From assembly GCF_028618695.1 (NCBI RefSeq), contig NZ_JAQIVI010000716.1, positions 1-5,279 of the forward strand: a DNA stretch of 5,279 nt, read 5' to 3'. The notes under the pieces are model-generated. The model was given only the letters and a program-made list of their open reading frames with translations, had not been told where the DNA came from and ran no database searches. Shown here piece after piece: positions 1 through 5,103 of this stretch (positions are counted from its first letter, which is position 1; every line of letters starts with the position of its first letter). This DNA is from Natrinema soli (GTDB lineage Archaea > Halobacteriota > Halobacteria > Halobacteriales > Natrialbaceae). The position numbers and the translations under genes were made by a program.

Positions 1-774
1 CTCGTCCTCGCCCGCGGGCTCGGCCGTCACGGCGACGCGGCCGTCGGTTTCGGCGACCGACCCGGCTTCGTAGCCGGTGTACACGTCGCAGTACGTCTCG
101 AGCGACTCGGTCACGACCCTACTCACGTCGTCGTCCTCCCGCGGGACGAGCCGGTCGCTCCGGCCGACGATCGAGACATCCGCTCCCAGTGCGCCGAAGA
201 AGTAGCCGAGCTCGGCACCGATGTAGCCGCCGCCGACGATCACGAGGTCGTCGGGTCGGTCCGCGAGGAAGAGCGCGTCGTCGCTCGTGCGGTAGTCGAC
301 GTCCTCGAGGCCGTCGATCGGCGGGACCATCGGTCGGCCCCCCACGGCGATAACGACGGTGTCGCCGCTGATCTCCGCCGTTTCGTTCCCCTCGCCGTTC
401 AGTTCGATCTCGATCGTCCGGTCGTCGACGAACCGCCCTTCACCGCGGTAGAGCGCGACGTTCTCGGTGTCCTGCAGGCTCGACTCCTGATTGCTCGCCT
501 TCTCGTAGACCGTGTCGTGGATCGAGGCCGTGATCTCTCCGTAATCGATATCGTCCAACTGCGCTGGAACGCCGAACTCCTCGGCTCCGCGCACGCCTTC
601 CGCGACGTCCGCGCGGTGGATGAGCGCCTTCGAGGGGACACAGCCCCGCGTGATGCAGGCCCCGCCGAGCGGCCCGGGTTCGACGACCGCAGCCTCGAGT
701 CCCTGGTCGGCCGCTGCGGTCGCGACCTGACTCCCCGATCCGCCGCCGAGGACGACGATGTCGTACGCGTCCAT
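1..774 (-). CDS. Class I pyridine nucleotide-disulfide oxidoreductase (lipoamide dehydrogenase/mercuric reductase/thiol-disulfide reductase family), C-terminus missing
   Basis: FAD flavoenzyme that passes electrons from NAD(P)H to a disulfide-type substrate; predicted cytosolic. The 258 visible residues start MDAYDIVVLGGGSG, with the FAD-binding GxGxxG at 10-15. The redox-active pair follows as GGACITRGCVPSK (C40 and C45, CxxxxC spacing), which defines class I. Next come the IAVGGRP flavoprotein motif (142-148) and a second Rossmann motif, VGGGYIGAELG (180-190), for NAD(P). After its second strand the sequence is IVGRSDRL. The acidic residue usual in NADH-using lipoamide dehydrogenases is replaced by G204, with R205 and R208 following, so NADPH use is inferred. 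The C-terminal dimerisation domain with the catalytic His-Glu lies beyond the left edge. The ATG start at 774 is fixed by the proximity of the FAD motif and by a TATA-like box about 27 nt upstream. No dehydrogenase-complex genes are adjacent, so a stand-alone thiol-disulfide reductase is as likely as Lpd. Family is near certain; substrate is unknown. Confidence 0.93.
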   Translation of the reverse strand, partial: MDAYDIVVLGGGSGSQVATAAADQGLEAAVVEPGPLGGACITRGCVPSKALIHRADVAEGVRGAEEFGVPAQLDDIDYGEITASIHDTVYEKASNQESSLQDTENVALYRGEGRFVDDRTIEIELNGEGNETAEISGDTVVIAVGGRPMVPPIDGLEDVDYRTSDDALFLADRPDDLVIVGGGYIGAELGYFFGALGADVSIVGRSDRLVPREDDDVSRVVTESLETYCDVYTGYEAGSVAETDGRVAVTAEPAGEDE

Positions 775-798
775 ACCGTTCGAAACCACGAACGGCCG

Positions 799-808
799 CG
801 TAAAACGG
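799..808 (-). promoter_or_regulatory. TATA-like promoter of the disulfide oxidoreductase gene
   Basis: On the minus strand the element reads CGTTTTACGC, with TTTTA at 805-801, 27-31 nt upstream of the ATG at 774. In archaea transcription starts about 25-27 nt downstream of TATA, so the mRNA would begin at or next to the ATG (leaderless). No Shine-Dalgarno sequence precedes the start. The box lies in the 41-nt gap after the stop of the upstream minus-strand gene. The T4 run could also contribute to terminating that gene. Confidence 0.55.
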
Positions 809-815
809 GAGCCTG

Positions 816-1358
816 CTATGCGAACGGCTCCCCTTCACTGCCGCGCTGGCCAACGATTGTCACCGCTGCCGTCCCGGCGAGTCCGTGATTCCCCTCGTCG
901 TCGCGTTCCCACTCGAGTCGGCCCGTCGATTCGTCGCCGTCGAACCCGGTTTCGTCGGCTCGGAAGAACAGGAGGAGAGCCGGCCGATCGTCCCGATCCG
1001 CGTCGATGACGTGTCCGTCGCCGATCGGTCGGGCACCGCCGCCGTCACCGACGACATCGGGCGCACCGAACCGGTACCGAACCGGCTCGCTCGTCGGATC
1101 GAACTCGTCTGTCTGTCGGACCGCGACGGGGATCACGCCGCGACCGTCCGGATTGATCGGCGCGCGATCGCAGCCCGGTCGGATCTCTATCTCGAGGTCA
1201 GCCGGGAAGTGTGCGGCGGCCTGTCCGCCGAACGCTGCGATTCCGAGCGTCGTCGCAACCAGCCCCGTTCCGGCTCGGAGAACGCGTCGCCGACCGAACG
1301 CAGCGTTCGTTTTCGTCGATTCTACCTGTCGTGACGGCTCGTGCGGTGTGTCTGCCAT
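816..1358 (-). CDS. Tat-exported protein with a single 'IDIKPG...GVIPVAI' extracellular module
   Basis: A 180-residue predicted secreted protein. The N-terminus carries a Tat signal: RRRVLRAG at 23-30 (RRxVL core), a hydrophobic stretch at about 31-47, and a likely signal-peptidase site near QAAAH (46-50). No cysteine lipobox is present, so the product would be released or only loosely held. The mature part (about 54-169) matches the widespread secreted-protein module whose consensus is IxIKPGSDPNxINPxSKGVIPVAI. Here IEIRPGCDRAPINP (57-70) and GVIPVAV (74-80) are seen, then GHVIDADRDDRPALLLFF (115-132). In the family this last segment reads H-x-EDVDGDG-x-DLxLxF. D119, D121 and D123 mimic the DxDxD of a calcium loop, but the usual Gly is replaced by D124. 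The module is normally a C-terminal or repeated part of large secreted proteins; here it is essentially the whole mature chain. Its function is unknown. It is transcribed from its own promoter. Confidence 0.85.
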   Translation of the reverse strand: MADTPHEPSRQVESTKTNAAFGRRRVLRAGTGLVATTLGIAAFGGQAAAHFPADLEIEIRPGCDRAPINPDGRGVIPVAVRQTDEFDPTSEPVRYRFGAPDVVGDGGGARPIGDGHVIDADRDDRPALLLFFRADETGFDGDESTGRLEWERDDEGNHGLAGTAAVTIVGQRGSEGEPFA

Positions 1359-1384
1359 ACGACGCTCGTAGATTCATCGCCGCT

Positions 1385-1394
1385 GGTAATATCC
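1385..1394 (-). promoter_or_regulatory. TATA-like promoter of the Tat-exported module protein
   Basis: The minus strand reads GGATATTACC, an A/T island in GC-rich surroundings, 27-36 nt upstream of the ATG at 1358. This spacing predicts a leaderless transcript or a leader of only a few nucleotides and supports the chosen start. Confidence 0.55.
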
Positions 1395-1412
1395 GATCTG
1401 GTCTCCCTCTCG

Positions 1413-1418
1413 AAAAAA
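1413..1418 (-). terminator. Oligo-T tract downstream of the hicB-like gene, possible archaeal terminator
   Basis: Six consecutive T on the minus strand lie about 60 nt past the TGA of the HicB-like gene. They fall just before the promoter of the next minus-strand gene. Archaeal RNA polymerase terminates at U-rich stretches without needing a hairpin. No strong stem precedes the tract. Confidence 0.4.
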
Positions 1419-1476
1419 CGTGTACTGATACCGACTCTCTCGGCCAATCTCGGGGCGTCATCGAACGCAGGTCGTC

Positions 1477-1698
1477 TCAGAGCCAGTCGTCGCCCGGATC
1501 GTCGTCCGTCGCGTCCATGTACCCCTCGACCGCCGCCGCGAGATTCGCGAGAGCCTCCTCGGGCGTCTGTCCCTGGCTCGAGACGCCGGTCTCCTCGTCG
1601 TCGGCGATGTGGAGGCCGTGCTCGTTTTGCCGCATGGTCACGTCCGCATCGGCGAGGGCCTCGTACTCCGAGGGATCCACGTCTGCGTCGGAACTCAT
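1477..1698 (-). CDS. Small HicB-family (antitoxin-fold) protein, no HicA partner nearby
   Basis: A 73-residue acidic protein. The C-terminal half has the HicB signature: ETGVSSQGQTPEEALANLA at 36-54 followed by AVEGY, matching the bacterial pattern 'pGc-sqGdTleEAleNl-eAi-ly'. The preceding strand VTMRQNEHGLHIADD (20-34) fits the partial RNase H-like fold of HicB. No ribbon-helix-helix or HTH DNA-binding extension is present. In HicAB modules HicB neutralises the HicA mRNA interferase, but no HicA-like ORF (short basic dsRBD-like protein with a conserved His) is seen on either side. It is therefore an orphan antitoxin-fold protein or a regulator of something else. The ATG at 1698 is preferred over the in-frame ATG at 1746: a TATA-like box lies 25-32 nt upstream of 1698, and the longer version adds a basic, non-haloarchaeal-looking 16-residue leader. 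It is divergent from srp54. Confidence 0.82.
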   Translation of the reverse strand: MSSDADVDPSEYEALADADVTMRQNEHGLHIADDEETGVSSQGQTPEEALANLAAAVEGYMDATDDDPGDDWL

Positions 1699-1722
1699 AC
1701 GTGGGGATTGTCGCGGTCGAGT

Positions 1723-1730
1723 GAAATACT
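1723..1730 (-). promoter_or_regulatory. TATA-like promoter of the hicB-like gene
   Basis: The minus strand reads AGTATTTC, 25-32 nt upstream of the ATG at 1698, which is the distance expected for a leaderless haloarchaeal transcript. This decides the start codon: a start at 1746 would lie upstream of the box. Confidence 0.55.
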
Positions 1731-1736
1731 CTCCGA

Positions 1737-1796
1737 CGGCAGGCAATCGGTTCGAGCGATGAGCGCTCGAGCGGGCAAATCGGACCGATTGCGCCG
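1737..1796. promoter_or_regulatory. Nested inverted repeat between divergent promoters, candidate operator or structured element
   Basis: Seen directly: the outer arms GCAATCGGT (1743-1751) and ACCGATTGC (1784-1792) are perfect 9-bp complements. They extend by CGGC (1737-1740) with GCCG (1793-1796) after a 2-nt bulge (1741-1742). Inside, TCGAGCG (1752-1758) pairs with CGCTCGA (1764-1770) around a 5-nt loop. AATCGG also forms a tight 6-1-6 palindrome with CCGATT (1778-1783 and 1785-1790), giving three AATCGG half-sites in the region. The element lies upstream of both the srp54 TATA region and the hicB-like TATA box, where a haloarchaeal activator or repressor could act on either. Function is inferred; no regulator is identified. 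Confidence 0.4.
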
Positions 1797-1801
1797 GTCG
1801 T

Positions 1802-1817
1802 AGAAAAAGCCTTTAAC
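1802..1817 (+). promoter_or_regulatory. BRE/TATA promoter of srp54
   Basis: A purine-rich AGAAAAAG (a plausible TFB recognition element) is followed by CCTTTAAC, with TTTAA at 1812-1816. The TATA centre is about 28 nt upstream of the ATG at 1842. The start site would be at or within one or two nucleotides of the ATG, so the mRNA is predicted leaderless. No ribosome-binding site is present. Confidence 0.7.
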
Positions 1818-1841
1818 GCCATCGCCACGTAGTCCCGACAA

Positions 1842-3236
1842 ATGGTACTCGACGATCTCGGGAGTTCTCTGCGGGGCACCCTCGACACGCTCCGCGGGAA
1901 GTCGCGACTCAGCGAGGAAGACATCGAGGAGATCGTCAAGGAGATCCAGCGCTCGCTGCTCTCCGCCGACGTCGACGTCTCGCTCGTGATGGCGCTGTCG
2001 GACAACATCAAAGAGCGAGCCCTCGAGGAAGAACCCCCGGCCGGCACCCCGGCGCGGGACTTCGTCCTTCGCATCGTCTACGAGGAACTGGTCGATCTCA
2101 TCGGCGACTCCATCGAGTTGCCCCTCGAGGAACAGACGATCCTGCTGGCCGGCCTGCAGGGATCCGGTAAAACCACGTCCGCCGCGAAGATGGCCTGGTG
2201 GTTCTCCACGAAGGGGCTCCGACCGGCCGTCATTCAGACGGACACCTTCCGCCCCGGCGCGTACGATCAGGCCCAGGAGATGGCCGAGCGCGCCGAGGTC
2301 GACTTCTACGGCGATCCCGACGGCGAGGATCCCGTCGAAATCGCCCGCGAGGGCCTCGAGGCGACGAGCGAGGCCGACGTCCACATCGTGGACACGGCGG
2401 GTCGCCACGCGCTCGAGGACGATCTGATCGCCGAGATCGAGCAGATCGAGGGCGTCGTCGAGCCCGACACGTCCCTGCTCGTTCTGGACGCCGCGATCGG
2501 GCAGGGAGCGAAGGAGCAGGCCCAGCAGTTCGACGAGTCGATCGGGATCGACGGCGTCGTCATCACGAAGTTAGACGGGACGGCGAAGGGTGGCGGTGCC
2601 CTCACCGCGGTGGACCAGACCGACTCCTCGATCGCATTCCTCGGAACCGGCGAGGAGGTCCAGGACGTCGAGCGCTTCGAGCCCGACGGCTTCATCTCGC
2701 GGCTGCTCGGGATGGGCGATCTCAGTCAGCTCGCCGAGCGCGTCGAGCGCGCGATGGAGCAGACCGATATCGAGGAAGACGACTGGGACCCCGAGGACAT
2801 GCTGCAGGGGCAGTTCACCCTGAACGACATGCAAAAGCAGATGGAGGCGATGAACAACATGGGGCCGCTCGACCAGGTGATGGACATGATCCCCGGCCTC
2901 GGCGGCGGGATCAAAGATCAGCTGCCCGACGACGCGATGGACGTCACCCAGGACCGGATGCGAGCGTTCACGGTGATCATGGACTCGATGACCGATGCGG
3001 AGAAGGAATATCCCAAGGCCATCGGTGCGAGCCAGATCAAGCGCATCGCCCGCGGTTCGGGGACCAGCGAGGAGCAGGTCCGGGAACTGCTTCAGCAGTA
3101 CAAGATGATGGAACGCACCATCAAGCAGTTCCAGGGCATGGGCTCCGAACAGGAGATGCAGCGCATGATGAAGCAGATGCAACAGGGCGGCGGTGGCGGT
3201 GGCGGCGGGATGGGCGGTATGGGGCCGTTCGGGTAG
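1842..3236 (+). CDS. srp54: Signal recognition particle 54 kDa GTPase (SRP54/Ffh)
   Basis: Binds signal sequences and 7S RNA in the SRP. It delivers ribosome-nascent chains to the receptor FtsY at the membrane through paired GTP hydrolysis. The product is 464 residues, normal for archaeal SRP54. The N domain (about 1-88) is helical. The G domain has the P-loop GLQGSGKTT (104-112), [10 protein letters not shown] (134-143), DAAIGQ (216-221), DTAGR (184-188), [11 protein letters not shown] (242-252) and the closing-loop GTGE (268-271). The methionine-rich M domain (about 310-446) includes the finger-loop region [20 protein letters not shown] and the RNA-binding helix-turn-helix with RIARGSGTS (401-409). 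The tail is eight glycines plus MGGMGPFG (449-464), encoded by a G-rich low-complexity run. All catalytic motifs are intact. The gene has its own promoter and ftsY is not adjacent within this window. The start is set by the leaderless promoter and by the N-terminus [10 protein letters not shown]. Confidence 0.98.
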   Translation: MVLDDLGSSLRGTLDTLRGKSRLSEEDIEEIVKEIQRSLLSADVDVSLVMALSDNIKERALEEEPPAGTPARDFVLRIVYEELVDLIGDSIELPLEEQTILLAGLQGSGKTTSAAKMAWWFSTKGLRPAVIQTDTFRPGAYDQAQEMAERAEVDFYGDPDGEDPVEIAREGLEATSEADVHIVDTAGRHALEDDLIAEIEQIEGVVEPDTSLLVLDAAIGQGAKEQAQQFDESIGIDGVVITKLDGTAKGGGALTAVDQTDSSIAFLGTGEEVQDVERFEPDGFISRLLGMGDLSQLAERVERAMEQTDIEEDDWDPEDMLQGQFTLNDMQKQMEAMNNMGPLDQVMDMIPGLGGGIKDQLPDDAMDVTQDRMRAFTVIMDSMTDAEKEYPKAIGASQIKRIARGSGTSEEQVRELLQQYKMMERTIKQFQGMGSEQEMQRMMKQMQQGGGGGGGGMGGMGPFG

Positions 3237-3268
3237 ATTCCACCCGCGTTTCGCCGATCATCGACTCA

Positions 3269-3294
3269 CGAACCGCTCCCGTTCTGTCGGTTCG
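3269..3294 (+). terminator. Weak stem-loop after srp54, possible terminator
   Basis: CGAACCG (3269-3275) and CGGTTCG (3288-3294) form a perfect 7-bp stem with a 12-nt loop, 32 nt past the srp54 stop. It is followed by a pyrimidine-rich stretch with no true T-run. Archaeal terminators depend mainly on U-tracts, so this is a tentative call. Confidence 0.2.
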
Positions 3295-3315
3295 GAAGAC
3301 TCTCTCGCTGCCACT

Positions 3316-3324
3316 ACGTTAATG
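3316..3324 (+). promoter_or_regulatory. TATA-like promoter of the Tat lipoprotein gene
   Basis: ACGTTAATG lies 27-35 nt upstream of the ATG at 3351. It predicts a leader of at most a few nucleotides. No convincing BRE is seen just upstream. The gene is therefore probably not simply read through from srp54. Confidence 0.45.
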
Positions 3325-3350
3325 ACCTTCTAGACGAATCCTCGAGTAGA

Positions 3351-4346
3351 ATGAATCGTCGGCAGTATCTCGCCCGCACCGGTGCGGCCGGTGTGAGCAC
3401 TGGAACCCTGGCAGTGCTGGCCGGCTGTCTCGGTGGGCTCACCGGCTCGTCGGACACGGGCAACGTCGCGGTCAGCGATCGGACCGGCGAACGCGCGATC
3501 GCTCGTGCGGCGGGGAGCCTGAACGAGGCCGCCCAGTCGCTACACGAACTCGAGAATCTCGAGAACCCCGAAGCGGTCGAGTTCGATCCGACGGTGCCGC
3601 GCGACCACCTCTCGGCGGCTCGCGAACACCTCGAGACTGCGAAATCGGAACTGGATGATGACCGGACGAGCGACGTCGAGACGCTTCGCTCGTACGCGGA
3701 CGCCGTCGACGGCCTCGTCGCGGTGACCGCGGCAGTCACCGACGATACGATCGCCGACGACATCGACGCCGTCAACGCGGCGCTCGAGGAGGAGGGGGAC
3801 CTCGAGGCGGCGAACGACACCGTCGGTGAACGCAACGAGACCGTCACCGGTGCGCGCGAGCGCCACGAGGAATCGACGGCGACGATCGATGCCCTCGACG
3901 CCGATCGGCTCGGCGAACTGTCCGGCATCGACCTCGCGGATCTCGAGGACGGCGCGGCCGCGCTCGGCGATGCGGTGACGTCGCTCGAGACGCTCACCGA
4001 GACGTACGATGCGACGCTAAGCGAGGACGACGGATTCGGCGCGCTCGAGCGCGGGCGGGACCAGCTGGAAAACGACGAGTACGAGGACGCACAGGGCGAG
4101 TTTGAGATCGCCGAAGCGACGTTTGCGGCGTCGCTGGACCGACTCGAAACCGGGCGGTCTGAGTCCCCGGAGGGATACGTCGACTACTTCGTGACGGCGT
4201 CGTGTCAGAACGGCCACCTGCGAGACGCGGCAGCGGCGTTCGCCGAATCGGCGGCCGCCGCTGCGGACAGGAATCCGGTCGCTGCCGAGAACCACAGAAA
4301 TCAGGGCGAAAAATCGCTCGATACGGTCGGTTCCTGTACCGACTAG
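3351..4346 (+). CDS. Tat-exported lipoprotein, predominantly helical, function unknown
   Basis: A 331-residue protein that I cannot assign to a named family. The N-terminus MNRRQYLARTGAAG has a twin-arginine motif (R3-R4-Q-Y-L). A hydrophobic segment and the lipobox LAGC follow, with C26 as the lipidated residue. The mature protein is therefore predicted to be anchored on the outer face of the membrane by a Tat-type haloarchaeal lipoprotein signal. Residues 27-45 form a short Gly/Ser linker. About 46-265 is rich in Ala, Glu, Leu and Asp with heptad-like spacing, suggesting long amphipathic helices or a helical bundle (for example SLNEAAQSLHELENLENPE and REHLETAKSELDDD). The C-terminal part has tetratricopeptide-like character and the only other cysteines, C285 and C329, which could form a disulfide outside the cell. 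It could be a scaffold or a binding subunit of a surface complex; no transporter or enzyme motif is visible. Its stop overlaps the opposing minus-strand stop. Confidence 0.88.
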   Translation: MNRRQYLARTGAAGVSTGTLAVLAGCLGGLTGSSDTGNVAVSDRTGERAIARAAGSLNEAAQSLHELENLENPEAVEFDPTVPRDHLSAAREHLETAKSELDDDRTSDVETLRSYADAVDGLVAVTAAVTDDTIADDIDAVNAALEEEGDLEAANDTVGERNETVTGARERHEESTATIDALDADRLGELSGIDLADLEDGAAALGDAVTSLETLTETYDATLSEDDGFGALERGRDQLENDEYEDAQGEFEIAEATFAASLDRLETGRSESPEGYVDYFVTASCQNGHLRDAAAAFAESAAAAADRNPVAAENHRNQGEKSLDTVGSCTD

Positions 4347-4689
4347 TTGGACGACCCGGTCGCCCCAGCGTCGCGCTCGCGGGCGGCCGCCGGCGGAAGT
4401 TCGTCGATCAGAACGACCGCGTTCCCCTCGAGAATCGTCGTGCCGTCGCCGTCGAGCACGTGATGGCCGTAACTGACGAAATCGACTCCCCGTTCCCACC
4501 GTGTCAGCGCCGTGGCGAATCGGTCCTGATCGCGGTCGCAATCAGCTCCCGGGCGGGCTCGATGGCCCCCGTGGCTGTTCGGTCCCGCCGGCGCTGTTCG
4601 AGCGCGACCGCGAGTGACCGGGTTCGAGATCGGCTCGAGCGGCACAGCGGGATGGAGAGAACAACGAGTTGCGACTCGGGAGCACCGAT
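4343..4689 (-). pseudogene. Probable frameshifted or degraded gene between UPF0201 and the lipoprotein gene
   Basis: Two minus-strand frames each look coding over half of this stretch. From 4689 to about 4530 one frame reads sensibly (RSLAVALEQRRRDRTATGAI, then EPARELIATAIRTD) before a TGA at 4504-4506. The next frame then continues as RFATALTRWERGVDFVSYGHH and HVLDGDGTTILEGNAVVLIDEL to a TAG at 4343-4345. A loss of one base (or gain of two) between about 4515 and 4545 would explain the switch. The upstream frame has no ATG, GTG or TTG after the UPF0201 stop, so the original start also seems lost. The alternative single-frame model is GTG at 4645 to 4343, 100 residues. It has a Pro/Arg/Gly-rich, poorly acidic first half unlike haloarchaeal proteins. 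I do not recognise the family. A sequencing error is a possible alternative to true decay. Confidence 0.5.
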
Positions 4690-5103
4690 TCAGGTGTCGA
4701 CCGGCCGCCCGTCTTCCGTCGGCGGCGCGATGTGGTCGACGTACTCCTCGAGGCTCGGTTCGTCGACCCGGACCCGGACGGCGATCTCGCCGAGTTCGTC
4801 GGGTTTGCCGACCGAGAAGTTGACGTAGTCCTCGAAAGCCGCCTGCTTTTTCAGCGCGAAGGTGAACGCGTCGCCCTCGCGGTTGGCGAAGAACTCGCCG
4901 CGGGCGGTGTCGAGGATCTCCTGCCGGTGCAACTGCTCCGAGAAGTGATCGAGCGTGTGGGCCTCGCCCCTGACCTCGCCGAACTCCGCCTCGAGGTCGG
5001 CGGTGGGAAAGATATTCTCGACGGCATCGATCACGCGACTCGTGACCTCGGTGTCGTATATCGGTGCCGTAATCTCCACGTCGACGCGGTAAATCTCGCT
5101 CAT
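4690..5103 (-). CDS. UPF0201 family protein (archaeal RNA-binding-domain family, COG1325)
   Basis: A 137-residue protein recognised from its N-terminus MSEIYRVDVEITAPIYDTE and from motifs such as TDLEAEFGEVRGE-like TADLEAEFGEVRGEA (44-58). Also typical are HFSEQLHRQEILDTARGEF and FALKKQAAFEDYVNF, and the C-terminal strand DELGEIAVRVRVDEP. Members are archaeal, have a ribosomal protein L5-like alpha/beta fold and have been proposed as RNA-binding or exosome-associated; the precise role is not established. The ATG overlaps the stop of the upstream UPF0200 gene as ATGA, so the two are probably translationally coupled on one mRNA. In some archaea UPF0200 and UPF0201 are fused into one polypeptide, supporting a joint function. 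Length is normal and no key segment appears missing. Confidence 0.93.
   Translation of the reverse strand: MSEIYRVDVEITAPIYDTEVTSRVIDAVENIFPTADLEAEFGEVRGEAHTLDHFSEQLHRQEILDTARGEFFANREGDAFTFALKKQAAFEDYVNFSVGKPDELGEIAVRVRVDEPSLEEYVDHIAPPTEDGRPVDT

Noticed and set aside
1699..1746. 16-residue N-terminal extension of the HicB-like protein from an ATG at 1746
   Set aside because: It would place the TATA-like box inside the coding region, and the added residues are basic and unlike the rest of the protein.
1322..2074. Minus-strand ORF of 250 codons spanning the hicB-like gene, the divergent promoters and the start of srp54
   Set aside because: It is Ser/Arg-rich, runs across two promoters and through two better-supported genes, and resembles no family.
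2571..3182. Minus-strand 203-codon ORF, His/Leu-rich, opposite the SRP54 M domain
   Set aside because: It is antisense to a conserved gene. The His/Leu/Val composition mirrors the Met/Gln/Asp/Glu codons of SRP54.
3186..3212. G-rich repeat at the end of srp54 as a possible structural DNA element
   Set aside because: It is explained by the glycine tail common in archaeal SRP54. The codons vary (GGC/GGT/GGG), so it is not a simple-repeat expansion.
2198..3322. Long plus-strand ORF of 374 codons overlapping srp54 in another frame
   Set aside because: The product is Arg/Gly-rich with no recognisable motif. It is the expected shadow of a GC-rich gene, and SRP54 with intact motifs occupies the DNA.
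3314..3997. Minus-strand 227-codon Ser/Arg-rich ORF opposite the lipoprotein
   Set aside because: The composition is the complement of Asp/Glu/Ala codons. The plus-strand gene has a clear Tat lipoprotein signal and promoter.
4202..4828. Plus-strand 208-codon ORF overlapping the lipoprotein 3' end and UPF0201
   Set aside because: It is rich in Arg/Ser and has no promoter or recognisable motif. It crosses genes on both strands.
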